DNA of 64,000 nt, from NCBI GenBank assembly GCA_949289305.1, contig CASENB010000005.1, forward strand, positions 1 to 64,000, in the 5' to 3' direction. Positions within the stretch are counted from its first letter, which is position 1; every line of letters begins with the position of its first letter. The notes beneath the pieces are model-generated. The model did not search any database. It was not told the DNA's origin and saw only the letters and a program-made list of their open reading frames with translations. This DNA is from an uncultured Spirochaetales bacterium. Its GTDB lineage: Bacteria > Spirochaetota > Spirochaetia > Sphaerochaetales > Sphaerochaetaceae. This document shows, piece after piece, positions 17,599 through 25,989 of this stretch. Position numbers and translations under genes: made by a program.

Positions 17599-19188
17599 TT
17601 AGAATTTCATACTTATTGAGGTTCCAACGCCGAGAGTGCTGTTTATCTCGATCTTCGCATTGTGTTTTTCTGCAACGCTTTTTACGATGCTTAGCCCGAG
17701 TCCGGTTCCACCGGTGCTCCTGCTTCGTGATTTATCCACGCGATAGAAACGGTCGAACACCCTTTCTCTGTCGTATACGGATAGCCCTATTCCATTATCT
17801 TTAACACAGAATCCATCAGAATCAATGATAAGATCTATCTCGTTATCATCTCTGTTGTATTTTATAGAATTGTCAACAAGATTGTAGATTGCCTCAAAAA
17901 TCAACGTGCTGTTTCCGTTTATCTTTAGCTCTGCGTTTTCCTTGAGTTTTACTATCGGATTTGCAATGGAGTCCAAAACATCTTTCGCAATAGAATTGAC
18001 GTTTATTTCAGTCATCTCCACTTTCGCCTCTTCATCCATTCTGCTGATTGCGAGAATATCTTCGATCAGCTGATAGAGCCGTTTAGCTTCGCTGTATATC
18101 TGCTGAGAGAACTCCTTTATGTGATCCTTATCAACCTGATCTCTCATAATAAGTTCTGAGTAGCCGGAGATGCTTGTTAGAGGAGTTTTGAGTTCGTGTG
18201 AAACATTCTGAATGAACTCCCTCTCTTTCATCTCAAGCGCAAGCTTGTCTGAAACGTCAAACAAAAGGATTGCAGACCCAACAGCCTCCACCTCTTCAGC
18301 ATGGACTTCTACTGTTCTAGAATCGGTTTTAATCCTGCCGTTAGCCCTTCCATTCTCAAGAATTGAGAAGAACAGAGGATCTCTGCTTAACTCGATAAGA
18401 GAATCAAACTTATCATTAGTGTTTTTTCCCATGAGCGTTTTCGCTGCATCGTTGATCATAAGGATTTCTCCTGTGTTCCTTACAAGGATAAGGCCGTCCT
18501 TCATATTTTTTACGATCAACTCAAGTTCATTCTTATCGCGCGCAAGAGCCATAACCTGCTCTTCAATCTTCTTTTTCTGATCGTCAATTCTTCTTATAAG
18601 AGGACTCAGCTCCTCATAAATGCTGTCATCATCAATCGGGTCGTCAAGATCAATCTCATTAATCGGTTCAACGATCCTTTTTGAGATGCTCCTTGAGATA
18701 ATGAGAACGATAGCAATGATGACAATAAGAATTATAACGATGAAAGGAACGGATGAGAGGATGAATGAATATATGCTGCTTTGACTTTCGCTAAGCCTAA
18801 TTACGTTGCCATCTTTTGAGAGCATTGCTACATAAAACATGCTTCTAAGAACAGTCTCGCTCTCTCTGATATCAAAGCCCTGCATATGCAGAAGCGCATC
18901 CTGCACTTCTTTTCTCTCAAGGTGGTTTTCCATCATCTCCGCATCGGCCTCGCTGTCAAAAAGCACTGTTCCATCCGGAGAGATCTCTGTAAACCTCATT
19001 GATCCGAAATCTATGTCTCTAGGATCCAAAGAGCTGTTGTCAATTAGTCTCAACTCCACTAAGAGCTCATGCGTTATCGCATCCCTATACGAGATGTACA
19101 TAGAATTTACAATTAAAGCAGCGCTGAAAAGGGCTGCTATTGTAACGAATATGGAAGTAAAAGCAAATAGTTTATTCCTCAGTTTCAT
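17599..19188 (-). CDS. phoR: Phosphate regulon sensor histidine kinase PhoR
   Basis: 529-residue membrane histidine kinase that phosphorylates PhoB when phosphate is scarce. Order: transmembrane helix about 5-30, periplasmic region to about 135, second helix about 145-165, PAS-like region about 220-315, HisKA with phosphorylated His about 331 in NVSHELKTPLTS, then the ATPase domain with YNLVDNSIKYN (N box), VKDNGIGL (G1) and GGTGLGLSIVK (G2). I take ATG 19186-19188, which has AAGAAG before it, over the GTG eight codons earlier. It overlaps phoB by 17 nt. Having a real extracytoplasmic domain is more like Firmicutes PhoR than the E. coli form. Confidence 0.88.
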   Translation of the reverse strand: MKLRNKLFAFTSIFVTIAALFSAALIVNSMYISYRDAITHELLVELRLIDNSSLDPRDIDFGSMRFTEISPDGTVLFDSEADAEMMENHLERKEVQDALLHMQGFDIRESETVLRSMFYVAMLSKDGNVIRLSESQSSIYSFILSSVPFIVIILIVIIAIVLIISRSISKRIVEPINEIDLDDPIDDDSIYEELSPLIRRIDDQKKKIEEQVMALARDKNELELIVKNMKDGLILVRNTGEILMINDAAKTLMGKNTNDKFDSLIELSRDPLFFSILENGRANGRIKTDSRTVEVHAEEVEAVGSAILLFDVSDKLALEMKEREFIQNVSHELKTPLTSISGYSELIMRDQVDKDHIKEFSQQIYSEAKRLYQLIEDILAISRMDEEAKVEMTEINVNSIAKDVLDSIANPIVKLKENAELKINGNSTLIFEAIYNLVDNSIKYNRDDNEIDLIIDSDGFCVKDNGIGLSVYDRERVFDRFYRVDKSRSRSTGGTGLGLSIVKSVAEKHNAKIEINSTLGVGTSISMKF

Positions 19189-19861
19189 TCTTCTTAAACC
19201 TATACCCGACACCGGCGACAGTCTGAATCATCTGACCGGATTGGCCGAGTTTTTCCCTAATTCTTCTCACATGAACATCGACGGTCCTATTTTCCCCGTC
19301 AAAGGCATATCCCCATACGGTGTTTAAAATACTATCGCGAGAAAGACAAATCCCCTCATTTTCCATCAAAAGCTTTAAGAGGGAATACTCTTTCAGCGTC
19401 ATCTGGATCTCCTTTCCTGCTACCTTTACGCTATGCGCCTTGCTGTCCAACGTGATATCTCCATAGCTAAGCAAGCCGTCGTCCTTGCCCTCCTTCTTCT
19501 TCCTGCGTCTCAAGGCTGCCTTAACCCTCGCAAGAAGCTCCATCATTCCAAAAGGCTTTGCAATGTAGTCATCGCTTCCAAGATCAAGCCCTAGGACCTT
19601 ATCATACTCGCTGCTCTTTGCAGTAAGCATGATAATCATAACCTCATCGTTCTCTTTTCTCGATCTTATCCTTTTAAGCACGTCAAGACCGCTCATTTCA
19701 GGAAGCATCACGTCAAGCAGAACCAGTTCAGGTTTTTTCTGACTGAATGCCTCTAGAAACAAGCTGGGACGATCGAAGGCTTTAACCTCATATCCGTTTG
19801 ACGAGAGCGTATATTCAACGAGTTTTAAAATAGATGCGTCATCTTCAAGTATGTAGATCAT
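19172..19861 (-). CDS. phoB: Phosphate regulon response regulator PhoB
   Basis: 229-residue OmpR/PhoB-type regulator. The receiver domain (1-120) shows the acidic pair EDD (6-8), phosphoacceptor Asp50 in LLDVMLPEMSG, Thr80 and Lys102 in AKPFG. The C-terminal winged helix (about 130-225) ends with RTVDVHVRRIREKLG and TVAGVGYRF. Active PhoB should bind the direct TTAACA repeat upstream of pstS. Placed eight bases after phoU and overlapping phoR. Confidence 0.9.
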   Translation of the reverse strand: MIYILEDDASILKLVEYTLSSNGYEVKAFDRPSLFLEAFSQKKPELVLLDVMLPEMSGLDVLKRIRSRKENDEVMIIMLTAKSSEYDKVLGLDLGSDDYIAKPFGMMELLARVKAALRRRKKKEGKDDGLLSYGDITLDSKAHSVKVAGKEIQMTLKEYSLLKLLMENEGICLSRDSILNTVWGYAFDGENRTVDVHVRRIREKLGQSGQMIQTVAGVGYRFKKNETEE

Positions 19862-19869
19862 AGTTTCGC

Positions 19870-20508
19870 CTAAAAATTAATATCTCCGGAGATGGACCAG
19901 ATAAGCTGCTTTGAAAGATTTACGCAGTGATCCCCCATCCTCTCAAGATATTTTGCGGCAAGAAGGGCATCCGGAGCCTCCTCGATACCGTCAACGCTCG
20001 TTTTAATCATATCAACAAGGCCCTCTTTTGCTTTAACGAAAAGAGAATCGAGAACGTCGTCTTCTTTAATGACTTCGTTCGCCCTTTTCTCGTCTAGACG
20101 GATATATGCGTCAATACTCGTTTTAAGCATCTTCAGAACCTCGTCTATCATAGCTGGAATTTCTATGTCGTTTAAAATGTTTCTGTTTACGACATAGTTC
20201 ATCACCTCTGCAAGGTCTTGCGCGTTGTTGCCGATTCTCTCAAGATCATTGATTATCCTAAGGGTTGCGCTTACGCTTCTTAAATCCCTTGCTACAGGAT
20301 GGCGGCGAAGAAGAAGCCTCATGCAAAACGACTCAATCTCGCGCTCAGCCTTCTCAATCTCATCCGAGAGCACTTGGACCGATTTGAGTTCGGCCTTTTC
20401 ATTGTCAACACCCTCTTTCACAAGAACAAGCGCCCTTTCGCAGAGGCTTGCCATTTTCACAACATCCCTGTTTAAAGATGCAATCTGATCATCTATGCTT
20501 AAATTCAT
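19870..20508 (-). CDS. phoU: Phosphate transport system regulator PhoU
   Basis: 212-residue all-helical protein with two PhoU repeats that links the Pst transporter to PhoR and keeps the regulon off when phosphate is plentiful. Seen: the first repeat metal-site region RHPVARDLRSVSATLRIINDLERIGNNAQD and the second AKYLERMGDHCVNL (both with the ExxxD/D metal-ligand pattern). I start it at ATG 20506-20508, which has GGAGG eight bases upstream, rather than at the TTG seven codons earlier that overlaps pstB. Confidence 0.92.
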   Translation of the reverse strand: MNLSIDDQIASLNRDVVKMASLCERALVLVKEGVDNEKAELKSVQVLSDEIEKAEREIESFCMRLLLRRHPVARDLRSVSATLRIINDLERIGNNAQDLAEVMNYVVNRNILNDIEIPAMIDEVLKMLKTSIDAYIRLDEKRANEVIKEDDVLDSLFVKAKEGLVDMIKTSVDGIEEAPDALLAAKYLERMGDHCVNLSKQLIWSISGDINF

Positions 20509-20521
20509 CTTGTTTCCTCCA

Positions 20522-21277
20522 TCAACCAAAGCGTCCTGTAATATAGTCCTCAGTCTGCTTCTCCCTCGGATTGGAGAAGATCTGCTCGGTATCTCCGAAT
20601 TCTATCAACTCGCCAAGGAAGAAGAAAGCCGTCTTATCAGAGATTCTTAGAGCTTGCTGCATATTATGGGTTACTATTACTATAGTATAGTCCTTTTTCA
20701 GCTCCATTGCTAAATCTTCTATTCGGCTTGTGCTAATAGGATCGAGCGCGCTTGTAGGCTCGTCCATCAATAGAACCTTCGGCTGTACTGCAAGAGCCCT
20801 TGCGATGCATAGCCTCTGCTGCTGTCCTCCAGATAATCCTAGAGCGCTCTTTTTGAGCCTATCTTTAACCTCATCCCAAAGAGCCGCGTTTCTAAGAGCC
20901 TCTTCCACGATCTGATCGAGCTTGGCCTTGTTCTTAATTCCATTAGTCCTCGGACCGTATGCTATGTTGTCATAAATGCTCATCATGAACGGATTTGGTT
21001 TCTGGAATACCATTCCGATATCTCGTCTGAGCCCGTTCACATCAATTTTTGGAGAAAATATATCTTCCCCCTCATATAGTATATCACCTGTAATTCTGAC
21101 ACCCTGAATGAGATCGTTCATTCTGTTTAGCGTTCTTAAGAACGTGCTCTTTCCGCATCCTGATGGACCGATTAAAGCCGTTATGTTCTTCTCTTCGATG
21201 TCTAAGTTTATATCTTTTAAAGCCTGCATCTGCGAATACCAGAGATTCATGTGATGGGCCTGAATTATGCTGCTCAC
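20522..21277 (-). CDS. pstB: Phosphate ABC transporter ATP-binding protein PstB
   Basis: 251-residue ATPase powering phosphate import. Seen: Walker [11 protein letters not shown]-loop VFQKPNPF, signature LSGGQQQRL, Walker [14 protein letters not shown] and the switch His in VTHNM. The start is a GTG at 21275-21277 sharing GTGA with the pstA stop, with AGGAG nine bases upstream. Confidence 0.96.
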   Translation of the reverse strand: MSSIIQAHHMNLWYSQMQALKDINLDIEEKNITALIGPSGCGKSTFLRTLNRMNDLIQGVRITGDILYEGEDIFSPKIDVNGLRRDIGMVFQKPNPFMMSIYDNIAYGPRTNGIKNKAKLDQIVEEALRNAALWDEVKDRLKKSALGLSGGQQQRLCIARALAVQPKVLLMDEPTSALDPISTSRIEDLAMELKKDYTIVIVTHNMQQALRISDKTAFFFLGELIEFGDTEQIFSNPREKQTEDYITGRFG

Positions 21278-22140
21278 TGTCCGTTTCTCCTTTCCATGAT
21301 TTTACCAAGATATGTAGTAATAAGGTTTATAATTACAGTCAAAATTATTAGTATTGCGGCAATCGCATATGCAATATCAAAATCTCCACGCTCGGATGCA
21401 TATACATAAAGAGCGACCGTAAGAGTTGCGCCGCTATTTGCCATTCCTTCAAAAAAGCCGTATAGGCGGTGTGCAAGTCCGGCTGTAAATAGAAGTGCTG
21501 CAGACTCGCCAAGAATTCTTCCTATCGTAAGAATGCATCCAGTTACGATGCCGTTTACGCAAGTCGGAAGAACAACGGTCCTGATTACCCTCCATTTTCC
21601 AGCTCCAAGTGCGAAAGCCCCTTCCCTATAGCTTTGAGGAACGGTCTTTAAAGCCTCCTCTGTCGTCCTCATTATGGTCGGAAGGTTCATGATAACAAGT
21701 GTGCAGCTTCCAGCTAGAAGAGATGTTCCAAAACCGAAGAACTGAACGAACAATAGCATTCCGACAAGTCCGTAAATGATTGATGGAATTCCAGAGAGCG
21801 TTTCGCTTGCGAACTCAATGATCTCAACAAGGCGTCTGTTCTTAGCATACTCCGTCAGATATATTGCCGCCCCTACTCCTAAGGGAAGAACCATGATAAG
21901 CGTTGCAATTACAACATAAAGGGTATTCATGATATCGGGAAGAATGCCGTCGATATTCCTTCTAACACTTGGAGTTTCAACCAACATACGCGGATTCTCA
22001 ATAATATTAGGAATTCCTTGGAAAAGAACGTATAAAAGCATGAATGAAGTCAATGCAACAACTATTGCTAGAGACAAATAGCAAAGGGCTTTCATCACGG
22101 CGCACCATGCCTTTCTTTTTTTCGAGAGTCCTTCAATCAT
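21274..22140 (-). CDS. pstA: Phosphate ABC transporter permease PstA
   Basis: 288-residue inner-membrane permease, one half of the phosphate channel. Six hydrophobic segments are visible and the EAA loop ([26 protein letters not shown]) that contacts PstB. The [10 protein letters not shown] segment is shared with PstC. It overlaps pstC by 4 nt (ATGA) and pstB by 4 nt, so the three are translationally coupled. Confidence 0.95.
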   Translation of the reverse strand: MIEGLSKKRKAWCAVMKALCYLSLAIVVALTSFMLLYVLFQGIPNIIENPRMLVETPSVRRNIDGILPDIMNTLYVVIATLIMVLPLGVGAAIYLTEYAKNRRLVEIIEFASETLSGIPSIIYGLVGMLLFVQFFGFGTSLLAGSCTLVIMNLPTIMRTTEEALKTVPQSYREGAFALGAGKWRVIRTVVLPTCVNGIVTGCILTIGRILGESAALLFTAGLAHRLYGFFEGMANSGATLTVALYVYASERGDFDIAYAIAAILIILTVIINLITTYLGKIMERRNGQ

Positions 22141-23048
22141 ATCTTCTGACTCCTTGTCTTAATGAAATTTAATATTGCGTTGATAATCATGATGAAAAGA
22201 AAGAGAACCAATGCAATTGAAAAAAGCGCCTGTCTTTGAAGTCCGGATGAATAGCTCATCTCACTCGCAACCGCAGTCGTTAAGAACCTTACCGAAGAAA
22301 AAAGGCTTGGCATGTTCGCAACGTTGCCTGCAACCATCATTATTGCCATTGCCTCTCCGATCGCTCGCCCTATTCCTAATACGATGGCAGTAAATATTCC
22401 GCTCTTCGCAGCAGGAACAGTAACCTTGAAATACGTTTCCGTCTTCGTAGCCCCAAGGGAAAGAGATGCCTCTTCATATTCATGTGGAACAGCCTCCAAA
22501 GCAGAAAGAGAGACGTTAATAACAGATGGAAGAATCATAACGGCCAGAACTATGATTGCAGCTAGAAGGCTTGCACCGTCTGGAACGTCAAATATGTTTC
22601 TTATTGCCGGAACAAGGACAGTCATACCTACGAGACCGTAGATAACAGATGGAATTCCTGCAAGAACGCCAACGCAAAGCTGCATCGCCTCCTTAAACTT
22701 TTTAGGAGACATTTTTGCAAGATATACGGCTACGAAAAATCCAATAGGAACACCGATTATTATCGCGCCGGCAGTTCCGTAGATGCTAGTTAAAATAAAT
22801 GGAAGAATGCCGAATGAAGGTTCTGCCGCGGTACTTGCCCATCTTGTACCGAAAAGAAAATCTATCGGCCCGATCTCTATTATAGCCGGCAGTCCGCTTA
22901 TTATCAGGTATACAGTAATAACTAAAACGCAACCTACCGTGATAAGACCGAGGATTAGAAATATAAAGTGAATTAGATCTTCAACAAAACGTTTCGGGTT
23001 AGCTTTGTAACCCGAAACTAGAATCTCTGCTCTGTTTTTAAGATTCAT
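22137..23048 (-). CDS. pstC: Phosphate ABC transporter permease PstC
   Basis: 303-residue permease partner of PstA. Seen: N-terminal cytoplasmic stretch, first helix HFIFLILGLITVGCVLVI, the periplasmic GTRWASTAAEPSFGI loop diagnostic of PstC, PSVIYGLVGM, and the EAA loop SALEAVPHEYEEASLSLGATKTETY. Thirteen bases separate it from pstS. Confidence 0.95.
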   Translation of the reverse strand: MNLKNRAEILVSGYKANPKRFVEDLIHFIFLILGLITVGCVLVITVYLIISGLPAIIEIGPIDFLFGTRWASTAAEPSFGILPFILTSIYGTAGAIIIGVPIGFFVAVYLAKMSPKKFKEAMQLCVGVLAGIPSVIYGLVGMTVLVPAIRNIFDVPDGASLLAAIIVLAVMILPSVINVSLSALEAVPHEYEEASLSLGATKTETYFKVTVPAAKSGIFTAIVLGIGRAIGEAMAIMMVAGNVANMPSLFSSVRFLTTAVASEMSYSSGLQRQALFSIALVLFLFIMIINAILNFIKTRSQKI

Positions 23049-23061
23049 CTAAGTATATTCC

Positions 23062-23868
23062 TTATACTAGTGGAACTGCTCCAGCGTCTGCGATAATGTC
23101 GCTAGCATCTGCTGAGATTGCGAAATCGAAGAAGCTCTGAGCTGCTTCAGATAGCTCCACGCCTGTTCTCGTTACGAATACGAACGGTCTCTGAATCTGA
23201 TAGTCTCCAGAAAGAACAGTCTCTTCAGAAGGTGCAACTCCGTTTACAAGGAGTGTCTTTACGCTGTCGCTTACAGAAGAAAGGGAAGCATAGCCGATTG
23301 CATTAGGGTTAGAAGCAACTGCTGTAATAACAGCGCCTGTGCTTGTAAGCTCCTGATTGTATGCGCAAGCATCCTCAGTTCCTGTGATGGACTCGAATCC
23401 GTCTCTTGTACCAGATCCAGCCTCTCTTCCGATTAGAACTACAGGTGCATCAGCTCCTCCTACTTCAGACCAGTTTGTAATCTCTCCTGTGTAAAGAGCT
23501 GCAATCTGCTCTACGGTAAGGTTTTCAATTGCGTTCTCGTTGTTTACGATGATTGCGATTCCGTCAAGAGCAACAGTTGTTCCTGTAAGGCCAGATTCAA
23601 CTTCGCTGTCTCTTAAAGCTCTTGAAGAAAGTCCGATGTCAGCTCTTCCTTCCTGAACTGCTGTGATACCGCTACCGCTTCCTGTCGGGTTGTATGTAAC
23701 AACGATTCCTGTGTTCTCTTCAAATACTTCAGCAAGAGAAAGAACAACGCTTTCCATGCTTGTAGATCCGTCAGTGCTTACACTAGCGCTTGTGCTATCT
23801 GTATTGCCCTGAGCAAACAATGTTACTGCTGTAAGTAAAACTAATAATAAGGCTAAAATCTTTTTCAT
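23062..23868 (-). CDS. pstS: Phosphate-binding protein PstS
   Basis: 268-residue periplasmic phosphate receptor. A signal peptide (LALLLVLLTAVTLFAQG) lacks a lipobox cysteine, so it is probably a soluble exported protein. Phosphate-site motifs are visible: GSTSMESV (Ser at helix start), GSGSGITAVQEGRADIGLSSR, and REAGSGTRDGFE. First gene of the pst-pho operon; upstream is a Pho-box-like repeat, so it should be strongly induced by phosphate limitation. Confidence 0.94.
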   Translation of the reverse strand: MKKILALLLVLLTAVTLFAQGNTDSTSASVSTDGSTSMESVVLSLAEVFEENTGIVVTYNPTGSGSGITAVQEGRADIGLSSRALRDSEVESGLTGTTVALDGIAIIVNNENAIENLTVEQIAALYTGEITNWSEVGGADAPVVLIGREAGSGTRDGFESITGTEDACAYNQELTSTGAVITAVASNPNAIGYASLSSVSDSVKTLLVNGVAPSEETVLSGDYQIQRPFVFVTRTGVELSEAAQSFFDFAISADASDIIADAGAVPLV

Positions 23869-23926
23869 TTTTTTCTCCTTCGCCTAAGAGTATCGAAAGA
23901 TAAAGTAAATTTTATTCATACAGCCA

Positions 23927-23943
23927 TGTTAAATCTTTGTTAA
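23927..23943 (-). promoter_or_regulatory. Pho box upstream of pstS
   Basis: On the minus strand TTAACA-AAGAT-TTAACA: two direct repeats of TTAACA with 11-bp periodicity, identical to the known PhoP/PhoB-type consensus of direct TTAACA-like repeats. It lies 59 bp upstream of the pstS start; a TAAAAT element about 12 bp downstream of the repeat could be the -10. This is the expected site of PhoB encoded in the same operon. Confidence 0.7.
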
Positions 23944-24042
23944 ATCACATCAAAAATGTTTTAAGATTTTATAAGATTAAAAATATAATGCAATATGTTA
24001 AAATATAAGAAATTAAACATGCAATTATCATATTTTTGCTGC

Positions 24043-24340
24043 CTAGTTTCTTTTAGAGATTTGAAAATCCGTGGGCAAAATACATAAAAATACACTTATA
24101 CCGCAAGTCAAAAGGATCTGAATTACAGGGATGTCTGCCGTGTCAAAAATAAAAATCGACGGCTTCCTTCTTTTCTTCTTGTCTGTACCTGTTTCCTCAT
24201 ATTCTTCATGAAGCTTTTCTGCCATGCCTGCAATACAACGCTAATGCTTTAATTCTCTTTTTAGCGTATACATCTATTACTCTTTCCTTTTCTAAATTCA
24301 AGTTTTTATCCACATCCTTCCAATGCTGTGATTTATTGAA
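24043..24340 (-). pseudogene. Frameshifted phage head-tail-like protein fragment
   Basis: Two overlapping reading frames look like one gene: 24206-24340 (about 44 codons, ending IKALALYCRHGRKAS, no start codon) and 24043-24225 (MAEKLHEEYEETGTDKKKRRKP and then a hydrophobic tail). Joining at the CR/M position gives IKALALYC-MAEKLHEEYEETG, similar in character to the helical start of HK97-gp10-type tail-completion proteins. The hydrophobic end (VIQILLTCGISVFLCILP) does not fit and may come from a second rearrangement. Family assignment is tentative. Confidence 0.35.
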
Positions 24341-24389
24341 GACGGCAACAACATTTCGTCATAAAACGAACATTAAAACCTGTAACCTT

Positions 24390-24518
24390 TTACTTAAGAA
24401 CTGCATCTGCTTTGTCAAATGTCGATAGACGTTCCAACAACTTCTTATTTTCAGAATCAATGCCGTGTGTGGCCTGTTGAACTTCCGCTGAAATTTTTAG
24501 ATTAATATTGCTTGCCAT
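24390..24518 (-). pseudogene. Remnant of phage tail tape-measure protein N-terminus
   Basis: A 42-codon reading frame starting MASNINLKISAEVQQATHGI and running to a stop at 24390. The beta-strand start followed by AEV..A..GI and a helix of KKLLERL is the usual opening of tail tape-measure proteins, which are normally 600 residues or more; only the first tens of residues survive. It lies among other phage-like fragments on the same strand. Confidence 0.45.
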
Positions 24519-24548
24519 GATATTCTGCCTAAAAAGACAGAAAAGGAT

Positions 24549-24665
24549 TTACCTAAATAAAATGCAGAGTAATATTAGTACTGGAACGGCAAGGATTGAG
24601 GCTAGTATGCAGAAAAGCCCAAATTTAAATCCTTTATAATAATTATCCCAAAAATTGTTACTCAC
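24549..24665 (-). CDS. Small membrane protein, 38 residues
   Basis: GTG-started frame: a polar, aromatic N-terminus (NNFWDNYYKGFKFG) followed by about 20 hydrophobic residues (CILASILAVPVLILLCILF) and a terminal Arg, a single-helix membrane peptide. AAAGGA lies about 20 bases upstream, further than ideal. Placed between tape-measure and other phage remnants; could be a phage accessory peptide or part of a larger lost gene. Confidence 0.35.
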   Translation of the reverse strand: MSNNFWDNYYKGFKFGLFCILASILAVPVLILLCILFR

Positions 24666-24696
24666 AATTTTATTTTAAGTTAACTTCCTTTAACTG

Positions 24697-25117
24697 TCAA
24701 AACGTCATTTTAGTATTGTAAATAGAATCCACTATATCTAAACATTCTATGACCTCAACTAGCTTGTTCGGATTAACACCCCAAGAACCGTATGGAAAAC
24801 CGAATTCTTTCCATTTTAGAAAGAGATTGATTGCTCTTATTGCGTCAATGTTTTTGAGCAAGTCAGACACTGCCCTGGCCTTTATCCAGATATCGTTCTT
24901 AAGACGTATTTCCCGTTTAAAGCAATCAACAGTGTAGCCTTCAAGAAGGAGAGCATACACGATCTATCTCAAGCGTTACTTTTGACACTAGGCCAAGAGT
25001 TCCTGAAGCGTTTAGAACTGCATCTGCAGATTCTTCTGTCTCAGCAGAACGGACGCTTTTAACAAATATCTGAAAAACATAAGTATCTGTAAGATCTTTT
25101 ACTCCACTTATCCTCAT
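24697..25117 (-). pseudogene. Frameshifted gene of unknown (probably phage) origin
   Basis: Reading frame A, 24941-25117, begins MRISGVKDLTDTYVFQIFV behind AAGGAA and ends after 58 codons; frame B, 24697-24960, continues as YALLLEGYTVDCFKREIRLK and ends DSIYNTKMTF. They overlap by 20 nt in different frames, and reading across the overlap gives one plausible protein of about 140 residues. No known family recognised. Programmed frameshifting, as in phage tail chaperones, is possible but no classic slippery heptamer was seen at the junction, so decay is the simpler reading. Confidence 0.4.
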
Positions 25118-25185
25118 TACTTCCTTTTATTGTATTGCAGCTGTAACACATACCTGATAATGAGAGTAATCGTAGTCAAACGTCC

Positions 25186-25464
25186 CTAGGCATCTATCAT
25201 TACATCTGCAGGGATATCCTTATGATCCACACATCTTGCAGGAGCGCCACAGATTACACATGTAGGATGTTCTCTCAAATAATCCCTTGCAAACTTCTGC
25301 CAACGTCAATCGTAACCACGCTTATCAGCATTAGGACGTTCATCTTTCCTTTCTGCAGAATGACTTTCCCTGTACTTTTTCATGCATTCATCACAATAAC
25401 CAGAAGGATTGCGGCGAGGATTAGGACATCCGAATGTCTTACATCTCTTTCTTAGCGATCCCAT
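25186..25464 (-). pseudogene. Degenerate phage HNH endonuclease
   Basis: Starts MGSLRKRCKTFGCPNPRRN and continues GYCDECMKKYRESHS, a zinc-ribbon start (C..C...C..C) typical of small phage HNH nucleases next to terminase genes, then GYD-stop-RWQKFARDYL, HPTCVICGAPARCVDH. The codon after GYD is TGA (25306-25308) where the family has Arg, and a second stop at 25186-25188 removes the rest of the HNH motif. The gene is therefore dead. The plus-strand open frame 25222-25455 is only its shadow. Confidence 0.7.
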
Positions 25465-25519
25465 GTTTAGAAGAATATTTCTGTCGCTATGATTAAAGAA
25501 AGGATCAAAGTCCAGTTAG

Positions 25520-25548
25520 TGGACTTTCGTAACATTGATCTATATACT
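25520..25548 (+). promoter_or_regulatory. Candidate promoter of the small toxin mRNA
   Basis: TGGACT (25520-25525), 17 bp, TATACT (25543-25548). Predicts a start near 25555 and a 95-nt leader containing small hairpins (CCAGT/ACTGG, AGCCT/AGGCT, AGATT/AATCT) before the ribosome-binding site. Confidence 0.45.
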
Positions 25549-25649
25549 TTGGATTGGCACTGCTAGTAAGCGGAAGGTGGTTGGTTTCCAGTTGTAACAC
25601 ACTGGAGCCTGTATAGGCTTCATAGATTCTTAATCTAAAAGGAGCTTAT

Positions 25650-25760
25650 ATGGTTTGGGATTTAATCTTGGAACTTGTGGATCTTGCCTCTAAGGTTCTT
25701 TCACTTGTTACAGCAATTCTCCTGTTTATAAATAACCGCCCCAGCTCTGACCAGCATTAA
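25650..25760 (+). CDS. Putative type I toxin, 36-residue hydrophobic peptide
   Basis: A 36-codon gene behind AAAAGGAG at 5-nt spacing. The peptide starts MVWDLILELVDLASKV, continues as a hydrophobic helix (LSLVTAILLFI) and ends in a polar tail NNRPSSDQH: one membrane-spanning or membrane-surface helix with a short polar end, the architecture of Fst/Ldr/TxpA-like type I toxins. The last codons lie inside a GC-rich hairpin (25736-25767) that also ends a convergent transcript with a near-consensus promoter at 25848-25876. A short mRNA of about 215 nt is predicted. I cannot assign it to a named family; toxicity is inference from architecture. Confidence 0.5.
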   Translation: MVWDLILELVDLASKVLSLVTAILLFINNRPSSDQH

Positions 25761-25841
25761 GGGGCGGATTCATATTAATTATGCGTCCGTCTTGAAATAG
25801 CGGACTCAGAAGCCAACCGTCTATCGGCAGTGCCTCTTTCT
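25730..25841 (-). ncRNA. Candidate antisense RNA antitoxin
   Basis: Predicted RNA of about 110 nt from the promoter at 25848-25876 to the hairpin 25736-25767 with TTATTTAT after it in the minus direction. It would be complementary to the 3' end of the toxin mRNA, the arrangement known for txpA/RatA and bsrG/SR4. No reading frame of note lies in it. Existence is inferred from promoter and terminator only. Confidence 0.45.
25736..25767. terminator. Shared bidirectional hairpin of the toxin/antisense pair
   Basis: CCGCCCC (25736-25742) pairs perfectly with GGGGCGG (25761-25767). In the minus direction it is followed by TTATTTAT; in the plus direction the tail (ATTCATATTAATT) is AT-rich but not a pure T-run. 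Confidence 0.6.
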
Positions 25842-25847
25842 ATGATT

Positions 25848-25876
25848 ATTTTAACCTCTGAGATTAAAACCGTCAA
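25848..25876 (-). promoter_or_regulatory. Near-consensus promoter of the antisense RNA
   Basis: On the minus strand TTGACG, 17 bp, TAAAAT. The best-matching promoter in this 2.4-kb stretch, pointing toward the toxin gene. Confidence 0.6.
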
Positions 25877-25989
25877 GGTTCACCCCCATCACCTTCTATA
25901 GCATCATCAACGCAGATGACAGGACGAGTCCTTGCTATCTCTCCATAAGGAGAAGCTAATGCACGCTGTATCCTCGCTTTGATATATGC
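25873..25989 (-). pseudogene. C-terminal fragment of an unidentified (phage?) gene
   Basis: A stop-bounded frame of 38 codons without a start, reading ARIQRALASPYGEIART, RPVICVDDAIEGDGGEP and stop. The composition is clearly protein-like and the strand is that of the other phage remnants. The family is not recognised. The antisense-RNA promoter overlaps its stop codon. Confidence 0.3.

Noticed and set aside
25222..25455. Plus-strand open frame of 77 codons
   Set aside because: It is the antisense of the dead HNH nuclease; its composition has no protein-like pattern.
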